Shown here: one piece after another, positions 15,871 to 22,600 of the stretch
Layout: the number at the start of each line of letters is the position of its first letter
Position numbering within the stretch: position 1 is the first letter of the stretch
Assembly (NCBI GenBank): GCA_024229395.1
Contig: JAAESM010000013.1
Location: 1 to 39,071 of the forward strand
Source: Planctomycetota bacterium
GTDB taxonomy: Bacteria > Planctomycetota > UBA1135
DNA: 39,071 nt
Reading direction: 5' to 3'
Notes under the pieces: model-generated
Seen by the model: the letters and a program-made list of their open reading frames with translations, nothing else
The model's database searches: none
What the model was told of the DNA's origin: nothing
Position numbers and translations under genes: made by a program

Positions 15871-16416
15871 ATGAGTGCCCCCGAGCCCGACAAGATTACC
15901 ATTCAACACTGCCTAGTTTCATTCAAGGAAACCCCAGTAGAGGCCGACCGTAGCAAAGACGATGCGCAGGCTTTGGCCGCGCAGATTTTGGAGCGCGCCC
16001 AAGGTGGCGAAGACTTCAACGCATTGGTGCGCGAGTTCTCGGATGATCCTTCGCCAGAAGATCACCCACAGCCAGGCACGTACCACATGCTCAACAACGA
16101 CGTTGAGGGCCTCGACTTCGGTCAGGTCATCTCCGACCTGAACGGCCGCGCTGCCGAGAAGGAAGAAGAGCTGAAGAAGGCCATCGACGGCGGGTCCCTG
16201 GAGCTTGAAGCAGCTCAAGCACAAATGGAGGCCTTCGTTGCTGAGCTTCAGGCAGAAGCAGAAAAGATGCAGTCCACCACGCCACACCCACGCGCCGCAA
16301 TGGTGCCAGGTTTCGGCGACGTCGGCTTCGGTCTCGCCGAAGGTGAAGTTGGCCTCGCCAGCTTCGATGAAGAGAAATCGCCATTCGGTTGGCACGTCAT
16401 CAAACGCCTCGCCTAA
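15871..16416 (+). CDS. cytoplasmic parvulin-type peptidyl-prolyl isomerase with a coiled-coil insertion
   Basis: A 181-residue PpiC/parvulin protein without signal peptide. The first half of the fold is present: IQHCLVSFKETP (residues 11-22), a long helix with AQILERAQGGEDFNALVREF, then DDPSPEDHPQPGTYHML. The second half follows at 143-181: MVPGFGDVGFGLAEGEVGLA and FGWHVIKRL. Between them (about 78-142) is an inserted, very acidic, Glu/Ala/Gln-rich helical segment of about 65 residues that ordinary parvulins lack; it looks like an antiparallel coiled coil. Foldase or chaperone function is inferred. It is probably leaderless and is followed by the sulfatase gene after 5 bases. Confidence 0.8.
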   Translation: MSAPEPDKITIQHCLVSFKETPVEADRSKDDAQALAAQILERAQGGEDFNALVREFSDDPSPEDHPQPGTYHMLNNDVEGLDFGQVISDLNGRAAEKEEELKKAIDGGSLELEAAQAQMEAFVAELQAEAEKMQSTTPHPRAAMVPGFGDVGFGLAEGEVGLASFDEEKSPFGWHVIKRLA

Positions 16417-16421
16417 GCATC

Positions 16422-18002
16422 GTGTTCTTCTCACGGCTGCGATTCGCATTCCTTCTGGTTGCAATCGCAGCCGTTTCCTGTTCTGGCCACCGATCTACTT
16501 CGGCAAGCGCCAACGCTAGTTCGGGACCCTCCGCTTATCTACCGGAATCGGTCACGCCACCTAACATCATCCTTTACTTGGTCGATGATCTCGGTTGGCA
16601 AGACTTGAGCGTGCCGATGCACACGGAGGCCACCGGCTTCAACAAGCAGTACCGAACGCCGCACTTGGAGCGCCTGGCTTCGCGCGGCATGAAGCTCACC
16701 CAAGCTTATGCTGCCAGCCCGGTGTGCACGCCAACGCGCACCAGCATCCTGCGCGGCCAACACCCGGCAAGCACGCGTATTACCGATTGGACTCTGCATG
16801 TGGATCGAGATTTCTCGCGCGGCATGGAGGAGCTGTCGGACCCGACGTGGAACAAGGCGGGCCTTGGTCCGGATCCATTCTTGCTGACCAATATGTTGGC
16901 TGAGCAAGGTTATCGCACCATCCACATCGGCAAGGCTCACTTCGGTGCGCGCAATACGCCGGGTGCGGATCCAACCAACTTGGGGTTCGAACGCAACGTC
17001 GCTGGACATGCTGCGGGTGGTCCTGGCAGTTACTTCGGTGAGAAGAATTACGGCAACAAGGAGGATAGCCCCTGGGGTGTGCCTCATCTTGAGGAGTATC
17101 ACGGCACGGATACTTTCCTGACCGAAGCACTCACCCTTGAGGCCGAAAAGGAAATCGCTGCCGCCGCCGACGACGATCGCCCCTTCTTCATGAATATGGC
17201 GCACTATGCGGTCCACGCACCGATCCATAAAGACCCACGTTATTACGACGACTATCGTGCCGACGGCCTTGACGATGCCGAAGCGCGCTACGCCGGATTG
17301 GTCACTGGAGTGGATGACAGCCTTGGTCGCATCTGGGCCAAGCTCGAGGAGCTTGATATTGCTGACAACACCTTGATCGTATTCTTCTCCGACAACGGCG
17401 GACTTAGCGCTCATGCACGCGGCACCACTCCAAATGGAACGGCCAAAGATACCCACAACAAACCGCTGCGTTCGGGCAAGGGTTCGGGTTATGAAGGTGG
17501 AACGCGCGTGCCGATGATCGTTGCTTGGGCGGGTCAGCAACCTGGGTGGATGGCAATTGAAACCGATAGCGTCAATCACAGTCCGGTGCTCTCCACCGAT
17601 CTATACGTCAGCCTGTTGCAACTCGCAGGCGTTCCCGCAGCCAACCTGGATGCCGCCGACGCTCATGGCCAGAGTTTCGTGCCGCTATTGCAAGGTGCCG
17701 AATCGCTGCCGCAACAACGCGCGCTTGCTTGGCACTATCCACACAAGTGGGGACCGAACGGCGATCGCTATGAGCCGTACACCGCCTTGCGCGATGGCGA
17801 CTGGAAGATCATCTATTGGTATGAGGCTGCGGAATGGGAACTGTACGACTTGGCACGGGACCTGGGTGAGCAGCACAACCTGCTGCGAGACAAGCCAGAT
17901 GTGGCTGCGCGAATGCAGCAGCAACTTCGTGAATGGATGGCCGATGTGGATGCGCAACGCCCGATTTCCAAACTGAGCGGTTTGGAGCTGGATATTCCCT
18001 GA
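16422..18002 (+). CDS. Cys-type sulfatase (arylsulfatase A family) lipoprotein
   Basis: A 526-residue sulfatase that hydrolyses a sulfate ester, probably on a sulfated sugar, outside the cytoplasm. The modified-residue motif is CTPTR (Cys102 to Arg106) within SPVCTPTRTSILRGQ, so Cys102 should be converted to formylglycine by an FGE enzyme. Metal ligands VDD (Asp55, Asp56) and FFSDNGG are present, as is KPLRSGKGSGYEGGTRVPMI, typical of the family. The GTG at 16422 gives signal peptide FAFLLVAIAAVSC (Cys20), hence a lipoprotein; the longer frame starting at 16389 lies inside the parvulin gene. Substrate is unknown. The nearby locus encodes sulfotransferases, so a sulfated glycan as substrate is possible. 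Confidence 0.92.
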   Translation: MFFSRLRFAFLLVAIAAVSCSGHRSTSASANASSGPSAYLPESVTPPNIILYLVDDLGWQDLSVPMHTEATGFNKQYRTPHLERLASRGMKLTQAYAASPVCTPTRTSILRGQHPASTRITDWTLHVDRDFSRGMEELSDPTWNKAGLGPDPFLLTNMLAEQGYRTIHIGKAHFGARNTPGADPTNLGFERNVAGHAAGGPGSYFGEKNYGNKEDSPWGVPHLEEYHGTDTFLTEALTLEAEKEIAAAADDDRPFFMNMAHYAVHAPIHKDPRYYDDYRADGLDDAEARYAGLVTGVDDSLGRIWAKLEELDIADNTLIVFFSDNGGLSAHARGTTPNGTAKDTHNKPLRSGKGSGYEGGTRVPMIVAWAGQQPGWMAIETDSVNHSPVLSTDLYVSLLQLAGVPAANLDAADAHGQSFVPLLQGAESLPQQRALAWHYPHKWGPNGDRYEPYTALRDGDWKIIYWYEAAEWELYDLARDLGEQHNLLRDKPDVAARMQQQLREWMADVDAQRPISKLSGLELDIP

Positions 18003-18067
18003 TTCCACTTTTTTGGGGAGAGCCGTGCCAGGGTGGGCGGACTCGCAATCCCCACCAAAACTCCCAC

Positions 18068-18420
18068 ATGGTTCCTTCTAGAATTTTTGCCACCTTGCGT
18101 GGTGTCTTACTCCTTTTCGCTGTTTGCTTTTCTCTTTCTGCCACTGCTGCCGCCCAGACACACAACTGGGCCAACGGCGTAGGCGGCGATTGGGATGACC
18201 CACTGAACTGATCCCCGAACAGCGTGCCGAATGGCGCAGGTTCTTATCCATCGATTTCCTTCAATGCCGGTGCCGCATACACCGTCAACTTGAACTTGAA
18301 TCTGGTCATTGATCAGGCTGCTAGTACCACCTTCACCAACAGCAACCTATTGACCGTCATCGCTGGCAGCGGCGGCCCAAGCAATTTCAAAGGTGCAGTA
18401 AGCAACACACTTGGGCGTGA
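18068..18420 (+). pseudogene. decayed secreted beta-helix/autotransporter-like protein gene
   Basis: Starts with a good signal peptide (about residues 1-30, ending ATAAAQ) and continues THNWANGVGGDWDDPLN, then hits TGA at 18209-18211. Reading through gives SPNSVPNGAGSYPSISFNAG and more beta-strand repeats in the same frame. This matches the common pattern G-x-W-x-D-P-x-N-W-x-P of secreted beta-helix proteins, so the TGA replaces the expected Trp (TGG). No SECIS-like hairpin follows. The reading ends in hairpins at 18411-18463, so the large passenger domain is also missing. A 47-residue secreted peptide could still be made. A sequencing error could explain the TGA but not the truncation. Confidence 0.6.
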
Positions 18421-18435
18421 GCCCAAAACAAGGTT

Positions 18436-18474
18436 AGCCGCAACCCCGAAAGGAGTTGCGGCTGACTTCTTTTT
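18436..18474. terminator. terminator between the broken gene and the phoU-like gene
   Basis: Perfect 9-bp arms AGCCGCAAC (18436-18444) and GTTGCGGCT (18455-18463), 10-base loop, then CTTCTTTTT on the plus strand. On the minus strand CTTGTTTTG follows, so it can also end the phoU-like transcript that stops at 18485. A smaller hairpin, TTGGGC/GCCCAA, is just upstream (18411-18426). Confidence 0.75.
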
Positions 18475-18484
18475 GGGGAGCGAT

Positions 18485-19183
18485 CTACTCGGTGCCGGCG
18501 CTGCCAGCGATGTCCTTGCGACCTTCGTCATCTTCATCGTAGTAGTCGAGCTGATCGACCGGTACGACGAGCGAGGTAATCACGTTCATGCTGTGCGAGA
18601 TGATGCGCTTGAAGTAACGGTAGGTCAAGGCGCTGACCGCTGACTTGCCATCGGGGTCATCGCGCACCACCATGGCGACTGCGCGGTCGTCGCAATGCTT
18701 GGCCAGAGCATCGGCCTGGGCGATGAAGACCTTGGCGTCTTCCTCGTCTTCCGACTTGTAGATGTTGCGCGCCTTGGCGAGCAGGCGTGTGATTGTGGAC
18801 TTGGTTTCGAGCAGGTCTTCGCGCACGCCATCGGGGAAGCTGCGATCGAGCACGGCCAAGTCGAAGATGTTCTTGCAGTAATCGCCGATACGCTCAGCAT
18901 CTTTGATGATGCTCATCATGACCAGGTCACTGGCAATCGCGCCGGTGCCATGCATGGTCAAGTGGGTGATGATGCGCCGACGAATGCGACGCTCCAGACG
19001 GTTGATGCGCTTATCGGTTGCCCACAGGTCTTCTTTCACCGCTTCCGGATCAGTACCAGCAAGCAAAGTGTTGGAGGCCGTCTCGAACATATAGCGGCCA
19101 TCCTCGAGCATCTGCTCGAAGTACTGGAACACCTCTTCAACGGAAGTGACGCTGGTTTGAATGCGTTTGAGCCAATCGAACAT
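18485..19183 (-). CDS. PhoU-domain protein
   Basis: A 232-residue all-helical protein of the PhoU/DUF47 type. Two helical bundles are implied: VEEVFQYFEQMLEDGRYMFE at the start and TKSTITRLLAKARNIYKSED later, with the PhoU-like metal-site signature IIKDAERIGDYCKNI near residue 95. The C-terminus is acidic (DYYDEDDEGRKD). It lies 29 bases downstream of the Na+/phosphate cotransporter gene, so it probably modulates that transporter or phosphate signalling. Many NptA/YjbB homologues carry a fused C-terminal PhoU domain; here it is a separate protein. It need not be the PhoU that acts on PhoR. Confidence 0.82.
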   Translation of the reverse strand: MFDWLKRIQTSVTSVEEVFQYFEQMLEDGRYMFETASNTLLAGTDPEAVKEDLWATDKRINRLERRIRRRIITHLTMHGTGAIASDLVMMSIIKDAERIGDYCKNIFDLAVLDRSFPDGVREDLLETKSTITRLLAKARNIYKSEDEEDAKVFIAQADALAKHCDDRAVAMVVRDDPDGKSAVSALTYRYFKRIISHSMNVITSLVVPVDQLDYYDEDDEGRKDIAGSAGTE

Positions 19184-19212
19184 GGTTGTTTAAGGGTGAG
19201 GCGTTTTCGGAA

Positions 19213-20367
19213 CTAGAAGAGAAAGACCCCGGTGACCGGGATGAGGACGAACATCACCAAGACATAGACGATGACGATCATTTTGTTGCGCACTGCAGTG
19301 ACTGCAAGTCCGCGAGCCATTCGGATCGGGATTCTCCGAACTGCCGCGATCGGGTAGACCAGGATGGTCGCCGATAGGTTGAACAGCATGTGCACCAAAG
19401 CGATCTGCAGACCGTTGATGTCGGTCGCCAGCGAAGCCAGGAACGCCGTGATGGTCGTACCAATGTTAGCACCCAGCATGACCGGGAATGCGTTGTCCAA
19501 GGTCAGTACTCCCGAGGAGCACAGCGGTACCAACAACGACGTGGTGATACTCGACGACTGCACTGAGAAGGTGATCAAGGCACCGATGGCGATGCCGATC
19601 AGGCCGGAGCGCTTGAGCGCGCGGTTCAGTGCCTTCTCTGCTCGGTCGGCGATGACCTTGCGCATCAACTTGGTAATCGCGGTCAGCGAAACGAAGATCA
19701 ATCCCAAACCGACGGCCAGCATCACGAGCGACAACCAGCCTCCACTGAGGCTGATGGCTTCGAGGCCGTCCTGCACGATGCCGGCGATCGATTTCACCGC
19801 CGACTTCAGCGGGCTGTTGAACTTTCCTCCGGCATCGCCGACGGGCAGCATCTCCGAGATCTTCTTTGCACCAGTGGACAGGAAGCCGGTCATCATCTGA
19901 ATCGGCAGGAAGATCGCCACCGCCATCAGGTTGAAGAAGTCGTGCACCGTGGCTGCTGCGAAGGCGCGCCGGAAATCATTGCGTCGGCCAATGCTGCCCA
20001 GGCTCACCAGCGTGTTGGTGATGGTGGTACCGATGTTGGCACCCATGATCAGCGGAACGGCGGCCTCCACCGACAGGGAACCGGATCCCACCAGGGCCAC
20101 GATCATCGAGGTGGAGACGGAGCTGGATTGCACCATCACCGTGGCAAGGACTCCTGCCGCCAGGCCGGCAAAGGGGTTGGAGATTCCCTGGAATAGGTTG
20201 TCTGTATATTCCGAGCCTAGGAGCTTGATACTGGTTTCCATCAACTTGATGGAAACCAAGAACAAGAACAGCAGCGCTAAGAGGCCGCCAATGCGAGCAA
20301 GGGCTGCCGGCAGGCCTGAGCGCTCAGGGTTCTCGGGGGATTGGGCGGGAGGCGAGAGGCTTTCCAT
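19213..20367 (-). CDS. Na+/phosphate cotransporter (NptA/PNaS family)
   Basis: A 384-residue inner-membrane symporter. The inverted-repeat architecture is evident from two QSSS motifs (QSSSVSTS near residue 80 and QSSSITTS near 270) and two copies of GANIGTTIT. Roughly 8-9 hydrophobic segments are present. It lacks the C-terminal PhoU domain, which is provided by the next gene. The ATG at 20367 has AAGGA very close upstream. A Pho-box-like array with a -10 hexamer precedes it, implying induction at low phosphate by a PhoB-type regulator such as the one at the window end. Function in phosphate uptake or efflux is family knowledge. Confidence 0.9.
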   Translation of the reverse strand: MESLSPPAQSPENPERSGLPAALARIGGLLALLFLFLVSIKLMETSIKLLGSEYTDNLFQGISNPFAGLAAGVLATVMVQSSSVSTSMIVALVGSGSLSVEAAVPLIMGANIGTTITNTLVSLGSIGRRNDFRRAFAAATVHDFFNLMAVAIFLPIQMMTGFLSTGAKKISEMLPVGDAGGKFNSPLKSAVKSIAGIVQDGLEAISLSGGWLSLVMLAVGLGLIFVSLTAITKLMRKVIADRAEKALNRALKRSGLIGIAIGALITFSVQSSSITTSLLVPLCSSGVLTLDNAFPVMLGANIGTTITAFLASLATDINGLQIALVHMLFNLSATILVYPIAAVRRIPIRMARGLAVTAVRNKMIVIVYVLVMFVLIPVTGVFLF

Positions 20368-20375
20368 GGTCCTTC

Positions 20376-20426
20376 GGTGAAGGTTCGCGGAAGAGAATAT
20401 GAGCGGTCCGTGAAGATTGGGTGAAG
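20376..20426 (-). promoter_or_regulatory. Pho-box-like direct-repeat array and promoter
   Basis: The minus strand has CTTCACC-CAAT-CTTCACG (20426-20409), two 7-mers spaced by 4 bases, the geometry of the E. coli Pho box. Nine bases further is TATTCT (20399-20394), a plausible -10. The 11-base phase continues: GCTCATA (20404-20398), CTTCCGC (20393-20387) and CTTCACC (20382-20376). Confidence 0.6.
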
Positions 20427-20481
20427 TTGGCGACAGAAACAGAACAAATTGTCTGCTTTCTCGATCAGCCGGCTCTTCAGC

Positions 20482-22479
20482 CTAAGAAACGAAGCGCGAC
20501 GGCTTCGGCTTTGGCAGGTCTTTCACATTGGCTGACTCGCTGGTCTCGCCATTTGCACTTTCCTGGTTCACCGCGAAGGAATAGCTGCAATCGCCGCGGC
20601 TAAGCACATCTTGGGAGGCTTCGGGGCGCCCGTAGCCTTCGACCAATTCTTCCAGGATGCCGTAAACGGCGGGCAGCGCATCGGTGTCCAACGCCTTGTT
20701 CAGCTGCTGGATCAAACGCGCCACAGTCTCGCGATCCGGCCCGTCTTCGGAGGCCTTGAAGATCTTCGGATGGGATGTGGCCTCACTACGACGTGGGTCC
20801 ACCAACAGCTCTTCAACCAGCTTCTCGCCAGGGCGCAGGCCGGTGAAGGCGATCGGAATCTCGCGGCCCAAGCTGCGGGTGGCGAAATCGACCATGCGCT
20901 TGGCCAGATCGAGCACGCGAATCGGCTCACCCATATCCAGCAAGTAGACCTCTCCGTTGCTGCCCATGGCCGAAGCCTGAACCACCAACTGTGCGGCCTC
21001 TGGAATGGTCATGAAGTAGCGCTGCACATCGGGGTCTGTAACCGTGACCGGACCACCCGAGGCGATCTGGCGGCGGAACAGCGGCACCACCGAACCCGCA
21101 CTATCCAATACGTTGCCGAAGCGAACGATCGTGAAGCGCGTGGAAGTATTCTTGCCCTGCGCTTGGAAACGCGAGCGTTTGCCTTCCTCGGCGACCAACA
21201 ACACGGCCAACTCAGCCATGCGCTTACTTGCCCCCATCACGTTACAAGGACGAACGGCCTTATCTGTGGAGACGAACAGGAAGGAACTCACTCCGGCGCG
21301 AACTGCAGCGCGCGCGGCATTCAAAGTACCAACGACGTTGTTGCGTACACCCTCGATTGGGTTCTGCTCCACCAGTGGTACATGCTTGTAGGCTGCTGCG
21401 TGATAGACCGACTCGACGTCGAAGCGGCGGTAGGTTTCTTCCAGGCGGCCTTCATCCAAGACCGAGCCGAGCACGGCCGCAACCTTCAAGTCTGGGTAAA
21501 GCTCACCGAGTTGCATCTCGATGGAGTACAACGCGTACTCGCTGATCTCGAACAAGACCAGTTGCGATGGACCAAGAGCTGCAACCTGGCGGCACAACTC
21601 ACTGCCAATCGAACCGCCGGCGCCAGTGATCATTACGGCGCGGCCAGGAATGACCTCACGCAGCAGGTTGTCGTCGGGCAAGACTGCGGTGCGCCCAAGG
21701 AGGTCATCGACGTGGACCTCGGACAAGTCTGAAAGACTGTGTCCTCCACGAACCAAGTCCAAGAAGTTTGGCACCTCAAGGATGTTCAAGCCGGCGCGCT
21801 CCAGCATTTGGATCATCTGACGGCGGTGGGCAGCATCGGTGGCCGGTGCCGCAAGCAGAGCTTTCTGGATGCCGAACTTCTCGACCAAGCGCGAAATCCG
21901 GGTGGGTGCGAAGACCGGTAGCTCGGCCATGCGCATGCCCCATTTGGAAGGCTCGTCATCGAGGAAGGCTACCGGGCGGTAGTCCTCGGAGTAGCTCAAG
22001 CTTTGCGCCAGTTGCATGCCAGCCGAACCCGCACCATAGATCAGCACCGGCTCCATGCGCGCATCATCTTTGGTCAGGTGACGAGCGATTCGGGCAAGGG
22101 CTTCGCGGCCGGCAATCACCAGGGTGGTGGCCACGAAAGGCTCGATCACAAGGATCGAACGGGGCACGCCGTGCAGGCGGAATAGGAAAATGGCGGTTCC
22201 GAAGCCAATCGTAGAGATCACGATTCCCTTCAGGGTTGTGACCACCAATTGGTTGTTTGGATGACGCAGCACGAAGCGATACATGCCGACCAGCGTGAAC
22301 ACCGGCACCCTTACTGCCACCATTGTGAGCAGCAGCCACCCATAGTTACCGTGCACATCCGGCGTGAGGGTGGAGCGTCTTACAGCCAAGGCAATCCACA
22401 ATGCCAGCGCAAACAGCGCAACATCAATGGTGGCCAAAACAAGGCGTTTTTGGCGACGCGAGAGGGTATGAATCAACAT
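20482..22479 (-). CDS. membrane nucleotide-sugar 4,6-dehydratase (WbpM/PglF/CapD type)
   Basis: A 665-residue polysaccharide biosynthesis enzyme. Residues 10-125 contain four hydrophobic helices; a first Rossmann fold starts at GAGSAG (149-154); the catalytic SDR domain begins ITGAGGSIGSE near residue 295. Active-site sequences include YHAAAYKHVPLVEQNP, STDKAVRPCNVMGASKR and RFGNVLDSAGSVVP. By family it retains configuration at C5 and makes UDP-2-acetamido-4-keto-2,6-dideoxyglucose from UDP-GlcNAc, feeding 4-amino sugars such as bacillosamine or QuiNAc. The aminotransferase at 36224 could act next. The start at 22479 is chosen because the frame upstream has no membrane or Rossmann features. 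An acidic tail of about 35 residues follows the catalytic domain. Confidence 0.9.
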   Translation of the reverse strand: MLIHTLSRRQKRLVLATIDVALFALALWIALAVRRSTLTPDVHGNYGWLLLTMVAVRVPVFTLVGMYRFVLRHPNNQLVVTTLKGIVISTIGFGTAIFLFRLHGVPRSILVIEPFVATTLVIAGREALARIARHLTKDDARMEPVLIYGAGSAGMQLAQSLSYSEDYRPVAFLDDEPSKWGMRMAELPVFAPTRISRLVEKFGIQKALLAAPATDAAHRRQMIQMLERAGLNILEVPNFLDLVRGGHSLSDLSEVHVDDLLGRTAVLPDDNLLREVIPGRAVMITGAGGSIGSELCRQVAALGPSQLVLFEISEYALYSIEMQLGELYPDLKVAAVLGSVLDEGRLEETYRRFDVESVYHAAAYKHVPLVEQNPIEGVRNNVVGTLNAARAAVRAGVSSFLFVSTDKAVRPCNVMGASKRMAELAVLLVAEEGKRSRFQAQGKNTSTRFTIVRFGNVLDSAGSVVPLFRRQIASGGPVTVTDPDVQRYFMTIPEAAQLVVQASAMGSNGEVYLLDMGEPIRVLDLAKRMVDFATRSLGREIPIAFTGLRPGEKLVEELLVDPRRSEATSHPKIFKASEDGPDRETVARLIQQLNKALDTDALPAVYGILEELVEGYGRPEASQDVLSRGDCSYSFAVNQESANGETSESANVKDLPKPKPSRFVS

Positions 22480-22507
22480 CTGCAGGAAACAGCTGCGGTC
22501 AGAGTAA

Positions 22508-22533
22508 CGCTGGCTTGGGCTCCAACGCCAGCG
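22508..22533. promoter_or_regulatory. imperfect palindrome beside the dehydratase promoter
   Basis: Arms CGCTGGC (22508-22514) and GCCAGCG (22527-22533), with inner pairs TTGG/CCAA around a 3-base loop and one bulged C. It abuts the -10 at 22535-22540 and would overlap the transcription start. It could be an operator or a 5'-leader hairpin. Confidence 0.35.
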
Positions 22534-22534
22534 C

Positions 22535-22543
22535 ATTGTATCA
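22535..22543 (-). promoter_or_regulatory. extended -10 promoter of the dehydratase gene
   Basis: Minus-strand TGATACAAT (TGn plus TACAAT), in the 121-base gap between the WbuB-like gene and the dehydratase. It would give a leader of about 50 bases. No -35 match is visible. Confidence 0.4.
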
Positions 22544-22600
22544 GAGGCCTCATTGTCGGTCCGGAGATTGGTGACTTGGGCTGTCTTTCCGACATCCTGG

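Noticed and set aside
16389..16421. Upstream TTG start for the sulfatase
   Set aside because: It overlaps the end of the parvulin gene and places polar residues before the lipoprotein signal peptide; GTG at 16422 fits better.
17967..17986. 7-bp hairpin in the 3' end of the sulfatase gene followed by T6 at 18009-18014
   Set aside because: The T-run is more than 20 bases from the stem, so it does not form an intrinsic terminator; probably a chance inverted repeat.
18209..18211. Second selenocysteine codon
   Set aside because: The residue replaced is Trp in a structural motif of a secreted repeat protein, and no SECIS-like hairpin follows within 40 bases.
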